NCBI GenBank assembly: GCA_019420585.1
Contig: JAHZGX010000008.1
Coordinates: 1-64,000, forward strand
From: Prevotellaceae bacterium
Lineage (GTDB): Bacteria; Bacteroidota; Bacteroidia; Bacteroidales; Bacteroidaceae
Direction: 5' to 3'
DNA: 64,000 nt
Below are positions 57,935 through 64,000 of the stretch, one piece after another. Positions within the stretch are counted from its first letter, which is position 1. Each line of letters starts with the position of its first letter. The position numbers and the translations under genes are program-made. Below the pieces are notes generated by a model that saw only the letters and a program-made list of their open reading frames with translations, searched no databases and was not told the DNA's origin.

Positions 57935-58633
57935 TCAGAAGGAGACAACTTGCGCAAAAGCCTCAAAGGAGGTTTCCAAGCGGCTCAGTTGCCAAGGTTT
58001 CAGGCGAAGAGAAAAAGTACCCTTCAATTCCCCCAAGCCAAAATACTCTTTCATGATACTGGCAAGATTGAAGGAAACTGCGTCGCCCTGACAAACCAGG
58101 AACGAGGCCACACGCACCAGCAGGGCATGGTCATGTTCCACATACCTCAGCGTACGGAAAAGCACATAGGCACATGGCACCGTGCCCACAGGAAGCAGCA
58201 GGCGGATACGCTTCCGGACATCCGTCCCCCCCAACACGTCCAGCAAACGCGCCACAGACCCGGGGGCACTCTGAAGAGGCAGCAAATGACGGAGAACCTT
58301 GTCCGCATCAATTTCCGTGAAAACGGGCACCAAAGCCTCAAACCCCTCATCATCAAGGCTCACATCTCCACGTTTGAGACGGACCGAAAGAGCCTGCAAC
58401 ATGGTGACGAGAAAGGCACGGTTGTCCATGCGGAGCAATGTGAGAAAAAGTTCCCAAAACAACACAGGCTCCACCTCTGCGGCAATACGGTCACCCAAGA
58501 TGTATCCCGCCGTGCGGAACTGCGACACACTGAGAGAACGCAAGAAGCCGGGCAATGCCGCACAGCCCCCCTCACGCAACGTGGCAATGAGGCGCGTATA
58601 AAGCACTGTGCTGAAACGGACTTCCCTAATCAT
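57935..58633 (-). CDS. Conserved hypothetical helical protein
   Basis: A 232-residue soluble protein with no recognised family. It starts MIREVRFSTVLYTRLIATL and is Leu-rich and helical throughout (FWELFLTLLRMDNRAFLVTM, HLLPLQSAPGSVARLLDVLG, RIRLLLPVGTVPCAYVLF). The pattern suggests a HEAT-like repeat. It lies on the minus strand between the repeat copy at 57.8 kb and tRNA-Thr, with a terminator hairpin between it and the tRNA. Coding status is supported by composition and continuous frame only. Confidence 0.6.
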   Translation of the reverse strand: MIREVRFSTVLYTRLIATLREGGCAALPGFLRSLSVSQFRTAGYILGDRIAAEVEPVLFWELFLTLLRMDNRAFLVTMLQALSVRLKRGDVSLDDEGFEALVPVFTEIDADKVLRHLLPLQSAPGSVARLLDVLGGTDVRKRIRLLLPVGTVPCAYVLFRTLRYVEHDHALLVRVASFLVCQGDAVSFNLASIMKEYFGLGELKGTFSLRLKPWQLSRLETSFEAFAQVVSF

Positions 58634-58646
58634 GGATCAAACAACG

Positions 58647-58681
58647 AAAAGGGGCAGCACCTGTTCCGTGCCACCCCTTTT
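58647..58681. terminator. Terminator of tRNA-Thr
   Basis: The AAAAGGGGCAGCAC arm (58647-58660) pairs with GTGCCACCCCTTTT (58668-58681) apart from two central bases. On the minus strand it lies 14 bp downstream of tRNA-Thr and ends in T-rich sequence. Confidence 0.7.
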
Positions 58682-58694
58682 ACTTCCCTTGTCG

Positions 58695-58768
58695 AGCCTC
58701 TTGTCGGATTCGAACCAACGACCCCGAGATTACAAATCACGTGCTCTGGCCAACTGAGCTAAAGAGGC
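58695..58768 (-). tRNA. tRNA-Thr (TGT)
   Basis: A 74-nt threonine tRNA on the minus strand. Acceptor GCCTCTT pairs with AAGAGGC, the D arm is GCTCAGTTGGCCAGAGC, the anticodon loop TTTGTAA holds TGT, and the T arm is GTTGGTTCGAATCCGAC. The anticodon stem (CGTGA/TCTCG) has one U-U mismatch. CCA is not encoded. Confidence 0.92.
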
Positions 58769-58879
58769 GGGTGGGGAAGCTTACCATATCGCGCCGCTAC
58801 AACCTCCTGCCCTTGCTGCGATCAAGCCCTGGGGGATTAAGAGGGAGCATGCCGTATGGGACTTCCCCATTTCGGTGTG

Positions 58880-58911
58880 CAAAGGTATGGATTTCCCCAT
58901 TCACGGCCAAA
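58880..58911 (-). promoter_or_regulatory. Promoter of tRNA-Thr
   Basis: On the minus strand, TTTG (58908-58911) and TACCTTTG (58880-58887) are separated by exactly 20 nt, a full Bacteroidota promoter about 110 bp upstream of the tRNA. Confidence 0.7.
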
Positions 58912-58979
58912 TATTACTGCAACTTTTTCTCAAAGGAACATTTCTCCCACGCGCGCGAATTATATTGGATAATTAGTGG

Positions 58980-58987
58980 TAAATTTG
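58980..58987 (+). promoter_or_regulatory. -7 box for the DUF4199 operon
   Basis: TAAATTTG, 18 bp upstream of the ATG at 59006. It makes the in-frame ATG at 58976 impossible and 58997 unlikely. Confidence 0.5.
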
Positions 58988-59005
58988 CAGAAAAGAATGA
59001 TTAGC

Positions 59006-59566
59006 ATGGAACAAAATCCCTATGAAATGGACACGCCGAAGGACCGTATCGATTACGCCGGGAAATGCGGGGTATTGCTGGGAGTCATGTGGATGGTAGC
59101 CTTCCTCTGCTCCATATACAGCCTGGACAATCCTCTGCTGGGATATGCCGGCAACACGGTGGCCTTACTGTCGCTTTATGCGCTGTACCTCATCATCGTG
59201 CGGTATCGTGCCTTCGTGGCTCCGCTGCGTTTCCTAAGTTGCTGCAAGATGGCATGGCTCACCTGCCTGTTTGCCGGCCTGCTGACCACACTGGCACAAT
59301 ACCTCTACTTCCGCTTCATTGACGGCGGGCACCTGATGCTCTCACTGACGGAGATGCTGCACGACGAGCAATACCGCCAGGCATTCAAACAGGCAATGCC
59401 CCACGTCACCCCCGAGGATATGGTGCAGCTCCTGTCCAGCATCAAGATGAACGACATGGTGCTTGGCTTGTGGTCGTTCAACCTCTTCATCTCTTTTCCC
59501 ATGAGTTTGACAGCGGCCATCTTCGCCTCATTGAAGAACGTTGACAAGTACCGCACAAAGCAATAA
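59006..59566 (+). CDS. DUF4199-type membrane protein
   Basis: A 186-residue integral membrane protein of unknown function, placed in the DUF4199 group common in Bacteroidota. It has four hydrophobic segments (near residues 25-45, 50-70, 85-105 and 155-175). Its pattern KMAWLTCLFAGLLTTLAQYL followed by YFRFIDGGHL matches the group. The start at 59006 is selected from the promoter position. It is followed after 27 bp by a glycosyltransferase gene, a common pairing that suggests a linked role at the membrane. Confidence 0.7.
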   Translation: MEQNPYEMDTPKDRIDYAGKCGVLLGVMWMVAFLCSIYSLDNPLLGYAGNTVALLSLYALYLIIVRYRAFVAPLRFLSCCKMAWLTCLFAGLLTTLAQYLYFRFIDGGHLMLSLTEMLHDEQYRQAFKQAMPHVTPEDMVQLLSSIKMNDMVLGLWSFNLFISFPMSLTAAIFASLKNVDKYRTKQ

Positions 59567-59593
59567 GACATCACAAGAAAGCATTTTCACAGA

Positions 59594-60556
59594 ATGAATA
59601 TATCCATAGTAATTCCCCTGTTCAACGAGGAAGAATCCCTGCCGGAACTATTTGCATGGATAGAGCGAGTGACTAACGCCAACGGCCTGAGCCACGAAGT
59701 AATATTCGTGGACGACGGCAGCACCGACCGCTCATGGGAAGTGATAGAACGGCTCAAGACAGAAAACCCCGACGTGGTATGCGGTATAAAGTTCCGTCGC
59801 AACTACGGCAAAAGCCCGGCTCTGTACTGCGGGTTCGCCAAGGCACAGGGGGACGTGGTGATTACCATGGACGCTGACCTGCAGGACTCGCCCGATGAGA
59901 TTCCCGAACTCTACCGCATGATAAGCGAGGAGAAGTATGACCTGGTAAGCGGATATAAGATGAACCGCAGCCAGGGCGACCCACTCTCGAAGACCATCCC
60001 AACCAAACTCTTCAACGCCACAGCGCGCTGGGTAAGTGGCATCCACAACCTTCATGACTTCAACTGTGGCCTCAAAGCCTACCGCCGCGACGTAATCAAG
60101 AACATCGAGGTGTACGGTGAGATGCACCGGTATATCCCTTACCTGGCCAAGAACGCAGGATTCGCACGTATCGGGGAGAAACGCGTGCACCACCAGGCCA
60201 GGAAATTCGGAAAGTCAAAGTTCATGGGACTTAACCGCTTCGTGAACGGTTATCTGGATCTCCTTTCACTCTGGTTCCTGAACAACTTCGGGCTGAAACC
60301 CATGCATGTGTTCGGCTTCATAGGAACGCTGATGTTCATGCTGGGCTTTGTGGCCGTGGTCATCGTAGGCGCGACAAAGTTATACTACCTGTCTGCAGGC
60401 GAGGCTCATCCACTCGTGACCAACAGCCCATACTTCTACATAGCACTCACGATGATGATTCTCGGCACGCAACTTTTCGTGGCGGGCTTCCTTGGCGAAC
60501 TGATAAGCAGGAACTCCCCCGAAAGGAACAAGTATCAGATAGAGGAAGAACTCTGA
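59594..60556 (+). CDS. Family 2 glycosyltransferase (DPM1/GtrB-like)
   Basis: A 320-residue GT2 enzyme that transfers a sugar from a nucleotide donor to polyprenyl phosphate at the cytoplasmic membrane. IVIPLFNEEESLPELF at the start, FVDDGSTDRSWEVI, MDADLQDSPDEIPEL near 95 (metal-binding DxD) and HDFNCGLKAYRRDV near 155 are typical. Two C-terminal membrane helices (about 235-265 and 280-300) anchor it. The donor sugar is unknown. It follows the DUF4199 gene by 27 bp and precedes the DUF6452 lipoprotein gene. Confidence 0.9.
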   Translation: MNISIVIPLFNEEESLPELFAWIERVTNANGLSHEVIFVDDGSTDRSWEVIERLKTENPDVVCGIKFRRNYGKSPALYCGFAKAQGDVVITMDADLQDSPDEIPELYRMISEEKYDLVSGYKMNRSQGDPLSKTIPTKLFNATARWVSGIHNLHDFNCGLKAYRRDVIKNIEVYGEMHRYIPYLAKNAGFARIGEKRVHHQARKFGKSKFMGLNRFVNGYLDLLSLWFLNNFGLKPMHVFGFIGTLMFMLGFVAVVIVGATKLYYLSAGEAHPLVTNSPYFYIALTMMILGTQLFVAGFLGELISRNSPERNKYQIEEEL

Positions 60557-60562
60557 AATAAG

Positions 60563-61036
60563 ATGACCAGCAGACACATAAGGCACAAACTGGCCACACT
60601 CGTTCTGGGCACTGCGGCACTGGCCGCATGTGACACCATTGACTGCACGCTTTACAACACCGTGTCGCTCACCTGTGCGTTTTATTCCGAAGGAAAAGCC
60701 GTGAGACTGACCGACACGCTCACGGTAAGCGCACTGGGAACAGACTCCATCCTGGTCAACAGAATGGTGGGAGCCTCAACGGTTGACCTGCCATTGAGTT
60801 TCGCACAGGACAGGGACACCCTGGTGCTGCACGTATATGGGCCTGACTTTGACGCCCGAGACACCCTGTGGGTGGAGAAGAGCAACATTCCACACTTTGA
60901 GTCACCCGACTGTCCTACCCACATGTTCCACCAAATACTGTCTGTGCAACACTCCAGCACATTCATCGACAGCATCAGCATCACAAGGAGCCAAGTAGAT
61001 TATGACCAAACTGAGAACCTACGCATTAACCTGTAG
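60563..61036 (+). CDS. DUF6452 family lipoprotein
   Basis: A 157-residue lipoprotein of unknown function. The signal peptide ends in the lipobox LAAC (residues 19-22), and the mature part is beta-rich (CTLYNTVSLTCAFYSEGKAV, then SITRSQVDYDQTENLRI). It resembles the DUF6452 family of Bacteroidota. It overlaps the downstream DUF6048 gene by 35 bp on the same strand, and this pair recurs in the phylum, which suggests that the two proteins work together in the envelope. Confidence 0.72.
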   Translation: MTSRHIRHKLATLVLGTAALAACDTIDCTLYNTVSLTCAFYSEGKAVRLTDTLTVSALGTDSILVNRMVGASTVDLPLSFAQDRDTLVLHVYGPDFDARDTLWVEKSNIPHFESPDCPTHMFHQILSVQHSSTFIDSISITRSQVDYDQTENLRINL

Positions 61037-61775
61037 CCTGCTCTTGTGGGGCGGTGCCGCACAGTTGGCGCAGGCTCAGAAGAAGGCCGCCCCCACCCAA
61101 GTCCCCAAGGAGGAGAAGGCTCCCCTGTTCGGTGGCGTGGCTGTGGGAGCCGACCTGGTGGGACTGGCCATGAAGGGCATGGGGCTGAAGTTCGCCAATA
61201 TGGAAGTGAGCGGACGGCTTAACTTCTATGAGAAGTACTTCCCTATCGTGGAACTGGGCATAGGTGACTGTACACGCGAAGGCGGCGAGAACAACAACAA
61301 GTTCAGCACTACAGCCCCCTACTACAGAGTTGGCATGGACTACAATTTCAACAAGAAAGTCAACGGCAACCGCTTCTTCGGAGGCCTGCGCTACGCTTTC
61401 TCGTCCTACAAGTTCGACTTCGAGAACCCAGACTTTACAGACCCCGTCTACGGGACAGCCACTCCTTTGAGATTCAAAGACCTGAAAGGGAAGAATCAAT
61501 GGATGGAAGTCTGCGTCGGAGTGGAGTGTAAGTTATGGAGCATAGTGAGGATGGGATGGAGCCTGAGGTATAAGATAAAGGTGAAGAACAATACCCCGTC
61601 CTATGGCGAACCCTGGTACGCTCCCGGATTCGGCAAGAATGGGAACACCACATGGGGCGGAACGGTGAACCTTATGTTCGACATTGGCAAGTCGGCTCGC
61701 CGCACCGGAAAGAAAAATAAAGCAGCAAGTGCACCTCTGCCTACTGAGGCACAGGAAACGATTCAAAAAGAATGA
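61002..61775 (+). CDS. DUF6048 family outer-membrane-type protein
   Basis: A 257-residue exported protein with a signal peptide (MTKLRTYALTCSLLLWGGAA) and a beta-barrel-like body with alternating aromatic strands (YFPIVELGIGDCTREG, FFGGLRYAFSSYKFDF, MGWSLRYKIKVKN, TWGGTVNLMFDI). It matches the DUF6048 family. It is probably an outer-membrane protein partnered with the DUF6452 lipoprotein encoded upstream with a 35-bp overlap. The C-terminus is a short Ala/Lys/Glu tail. It overlaps mntP by 4 bp. Confidence 0.72.
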   Translation: MTKLRTYALTCSLLLWGGAAQLAQAQKKAAPTQVPKEEKAPLFGGVAVGADLVGLAMKGMGLKFANMEVSGRLNFYEKYFPIVELGIGDCTREGGENNNKFSTTAPYYRVGMDYNFNKKVNGNRFFGGLRYAFSSYKFDFENPDFTDPVYGTATPLRFKDLKGKNQWMEVCVGVECKLWSIVRMGWSLRYKIKVKNNTPSYGEPWYAPGFGKNGNTTWGGTVNLMFDIGKSARRTGKKNKAASAPLPTEAQETIQKE

Positions 61776-62344
61776 GCGAATTAGAAATTTGGTTCATAGG
61801 GCTTGCGCTGGCCATCGACTGCTTCACCATAAGCATTGCCGCCGGCCTACAGGCACGGCGTGTAAAGGCTTTGCCAATGGGACTCATGGCTTTGTCATTT
61901 GGCATCTTCCAAGCCGGCATGACTTGGCTGGGCTATATGGGATTGTCCCTCTTTGCCCATCATATTGAGCAGGTTGACCACTGGATAGCCTTTGCCCTGC
62001 TGTCCTATACAGGTTGCAGGATGATATGGGAAGGAATACATGCAGACAGCAAGCCTTCGGGCAGCACCTCCATGCTCTGCACACGCAGCATACTCACCTT
62101 GTCTGTGGCCACCAGTATCGATGCTCTGGCCGTGGGCATCTCGCTTGCCTGCCTCCCGCAAGGCAGCCTGCGTGGAATAGCCTACACGGTGGGTGTCATT
62201 GGCATCTGCTCCACGGTCATGAGCATTATCGGCTTGGCAGCAGGCATCATTGCGGGGCGTAAAGTAAACTGGCACGCAGAGGTGATTGGAGGAAGCGTAT
62301 TGCTGATAATAGGAATAAAGATTCTCATAGAACACTTGTCATGA
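61772..62344 (+). CDS. mntP: Manganese efflux pump MntP
   Basis: A 190-residue inner-membrane protein with six helices that exports Mn(II). Two repeats of the DUF204 pattern are visible: LALAIDCFTISIAAGL with its conserved Asp in helix 1, and LSVATSIDALAVGIS with the second Asp in helix 4. GYMGLSLFAHHIEQVDHWIA and GGSVLLIIGIKILIEHL are typical. In other bacteria mntP is induced by manganese through a riboswitch or MntR; no such element is evident here. It overlaps DUF6048 and apbE by 4 bp each. Confidence 0.93.
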   Translation: MSELEIWFIGLALAIDCFTISIAAGLQARRVKALPMGLMALSFGIFQAGMTWLGYMGLSLFAHHIEQVDHWIAFALLSYTGCRMIWEGIHADSKPSGSTSMLCTRSILTLSVATSIDALAVGISLACLPQGSLRGIAYTVGVIGICSTVMSIIGLAAGIIAGRKVNWHAEVIGGSVLLIIGIKILIEHLS

Positions 62345-63375
62345 AACAGAACAGCAGATTCAGGCTGTGGCACATCCCCGTGCTGGTTGTCCTCGCCACT
62401 GCCGCCATATACATACTGAGGAACAAATCGCTCTCACAGGTTCCCTTTCAGAGTGAGGAAGGCGCCATATTCGGCACCGTGTACCATGTGAAATACCAGT
62501 ATGGCTCCAGCCTGCAGGCCGAGATACTCAGCAGTCTGCACGCCGTGGACTCATCCTTGTCCATGTTTAACAAGCAGAGCACTGTGAGCCGCATCAATGC
62601 AGGCGAGGACATGCGCACTGACTCCCTGCTGGAGATGGTGCTGCAGATTTCCACAGCCATCAGTGAAGCCACAAACGGTGCATTCGACATAACCGTGGCT
62701 CCCCTGGTCAATGCCTGGGGATTCGGATTCAAGCACGACCAGTGGCCGGATTCGACCATGGTGGACAGCCTGCGCCAACTCGTAGGATGGCATAAGGTGA
62801 GCCTGGAGAACCATCAGGTGCAAAAGCAAGACCCACGCATCATACTTGACTTCAGCGCAGTGGCCAAAGGATTCGGAGTGGATCAGGTTGCATCGCTCTT
62901 CCGCAGCCGCGGCATAAAGAACTTCATGGTGGAGATAGGCGGAGAAATCGTGTCAAGCGGCCGGAATCCCAAGGGAGAAGCCTGGCGCATAGGCATCAAC
63001 AAGCCCGATGACGACCCAGACAACAGCAGTACCCTGCTGCAAGACATCATTGAACTGCATGACTGCGCCATTGCCACCAGCGGTAATTACCGCAACTTCT
63101 ACATGCACGACGGCAAGCGTGTGGCTCACACCATAGATCCACACAGCGGTTATCCCGTGCAACACAGCATACTGAGCAGCACGGTCATGGCTCCCACATG
63201 TGCCATGGCCGATGGATTCGCCACGGCATTCATGGTGATGGGACTGGACAGCGCCAAGGCCGTACTGCAGAGACATCAGGAACTACAGGCTTATTTCATC
63301 TGCTCCACACCTGATGGCAAGTATGACACATGGTGTACCCAAGGTTTCAGGAAACGTATTTCCGCTCAACAATAA
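62341..63375 (+). CDS. apbE: FAD:protein FMN transferase
   Basis: A 344-residue enzyme that attaches FMN from FAD to threonine or serine of exported flavoproteins such as RnfG and RnfD. An N-terminal hydrophobic anchor (about residues 10-26, no lipobox Cys) precedes SLSMFNKQSTVSRIN, the ILDFSAVAKGFGVDQV motif near 168, MVEIGGEIVSSGRNP, and the catalytic VAHTIDPHSGYPVQ near 262. The Mg-binding Asp and Thr of the family fit. The rnf operon in the same window supplies likely substrates. It overlaps mntP by 4 bp. Confidence 0.93.
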   Translation: MKQNSRFRLWHIPVLVVLATAAIYILRNKSLSQVPFQSEEGAIFGTVYHVKYQYGSSLQAEILSSLHAVDSSLSMFNKQSTVSRINAGEDMRTDSLLEMVLQISTAISEATNGAFDITVAPLVNAWGFGFKHDQWPDSTMVDSLRQLVGWHKVSLENHQVQKQDPRIILDFSAVAKGFGVDQVASLFRSRGIKNFMVEIGGEIVSSGRNPKGEAWRIGINKPDDDPDNSSTLLQDIIELHDCAIATSGNYRNFYMHDGKRVAHTIDPHSGYPVQHSILSSTVMAPTCAMADGFATAFMVMGLDSAKAVLQRHQELQAYFICSTPDGKYDTWCTQGFRKRISAQQ

Positions 63376-63411
63376 AGCAGTTCCAAGGGAAACAGACACG
63401 AAAGGACAACT

Positions 63412-64000
63412 ATGGACATCAGCACGAAATACAGACTACTGACCCGCATGCCCCTGCTGCAGGGACTCAGCGGACAGGATCTTGCACGCCTGGAGGAGAT
63501 GCACGGGCTGGAAATTGAGTCCATCCCACCCAGCCGGCTGCCCTTGCTCAACCAGGGGAATGCCTGCACACACCTCATCCTGGTGGCCAGCGGAACACTC
63601 CGCAGGACACATTCCACCGACGATGGTCGGTTGACTCTGTCGGCACACCTGCAGCCTCCAGTAGCCATCGATCCAGAGAACCTCTACGGCCTGCACTGCC
63701 ATTACCGCAATTCATACTTTGCAGAATCGGAGTTGCAGATAATCAGCATACGCAAGGCCGATGTGGAAAAGTGCCTCATGTATGTCCCCATATTCCGCTA
63801 CAACCTGCTGAACTATCTCTCTGCGGTGTCACACAAGCAGGCTCTGCTGCTGAATCCCTGCCAACCGGGCACGGCAGCGGAGAAGTTCCTGCGTCTGATG
63901 GAGGTACTCTGCAGAGAGGACGATACTGACATTGCCTTGAATGTCAAGATGACCGACTTGGCATTATACACCGGGGAGACCCGGCTCACAGTGTCACGTA
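63412..64000 (+). CDS. Crp/Fnr-type transcription regulator (truncated by window end)
   Basis: The frame is open from the ATG at 63412 to the last base, giving 196 residues so far. It has an N-terminal cyclic-nucleotide-binding-like region (LLTRMPLLQGLSGQDLARLE, then GNACTHLILVASGTLRRTHS) and begins a C-terminal helix-turn-helix part (KMTDLALYTGETRLTVSR). No Cys cluster typical of Fnr oxygen sensors is seen in the N-terminus. It starts 36 bp after apbE. The target genes are unknown. Confidence 0.83.
   Translation, partial: MDISTKYRLLTRMPLLQGLSGQDLARLEEMHGLEIESIPPSRLPLLNQGNACTHLILVASGTLRRTHSTDDGRLTLSAHLQPPVAIDPENLYGLHCHYRNSYFAESELQIISIRKADVEKCLMYVPIFRYNLLNYLSAVSHKQALLLNPCQPGTAAEKFLRLMEVLCREDDTDIALNVKMTDLALYTGETRLTVSR

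Overview
The window looks like the chromosome of a member of the Bacteroidota, order Bacteroidales, probably Bacteroidaceae or Prevotellaceae. The support is the repeated TAnnTTTG -7 promoter box (often with a TTTG box about 20 nt upstream), a Bacteroides-type serine palmitoyltransferase, an rseC-rnfBCDGEA operon, the serC-serA-DUF1015 order, DUF4248, DUF4301, DUF6452 and DUF6048 proteins, and KDO lipopolysaccharide genes. The species cannot be named from the sequence alone. The DNA is rather GC-rich for the order, most visibly from about 28 to 43 kb.

Layout. 0-1.4 kb is a decayed accessory locus: a DUF4248 gene, a C-terminal fragment of a VirE-like gene, palindromic and inverted repeats, and an IS982-type transposase remnant. 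1.8-12 kb carries two exported rhamnosidase-type glycoside hydrolases (GH106-like and GH78-like) around a MaoC protein, kdsA-kdsD for KDO synthesis, an exported phospholipase D-like enzyme and an exported endonuclease/exonuclease/phosphatase protein. 12-24 kb has a LOG protein, a cell-wall amidase, a DUF4301 protein, a RelA/SpoT-type synthetase lacking the hydrolase HD motif, a dipeptidyl peptidase and MutS2. 24.4-27 kb is a two-gene nucleotide-sugar operon with an unusual acetyltransferase-aminotransferase fusion. tRNA-Ser and tRNA-Glu follow, then pflB-pflA and a compact minus-strand operon (YccF, thioredoxin, YgbA-like, FKBP, small protein).

32.7-40.2 kb is a GC-rich accessory island: two unrecognised genes, a four-helix-bundle protein, a small unknown protein, a DUF3987 ATPase-like protein, a CHC2/Toprim primase, DUF4248, a small membrane protein and an HU-like protein. 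It holds six arrays of a 9-bp palindromic unit (GTCNGACNN), one inside the primase linker and one forming the C-terminus of the four-helix protein. A 27-bp perfect inverted repeat made of tandem 9-mers flanks an AT-rich core upstream of the DUF3987 gene. There is no integrase. This is the best candidate for an undescribed system; I infer a replicon-derived module with a primase, a nucleoid protein and an origin-like site.

40.2-47 kb is galE and the Rnf ion-pumping complex with rseC. 47-57 kb has ispE, two uncharacterised proteins, a lipid kinase divergent from serine palmitoyltransferase, a GNAT, YigZ, and the serine-synthesis operon serC-serA-DUF1015. The serine genes supply a substrate of the sphingolipid enzyme. 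57-64 kb has tRNA-Pro, tRNA-Cys and tRNA-Thr, a conserved unknown, and a plus-strand run of DUF4199, glycosyltransferase, DUF6452, DUF6048, mntP, apbE and a truncated Crp/Fnr regulator. ApbE is the enzyme type that flavinylates RnfG and RnfD, so it likely serves the Rnf complex upstream. A separate family of dispersed intergenic repeats (CCARYTGG boxes phased at 22 bp) occurs at about 14.6, 24.2, 39.2 and 57.8 kb.
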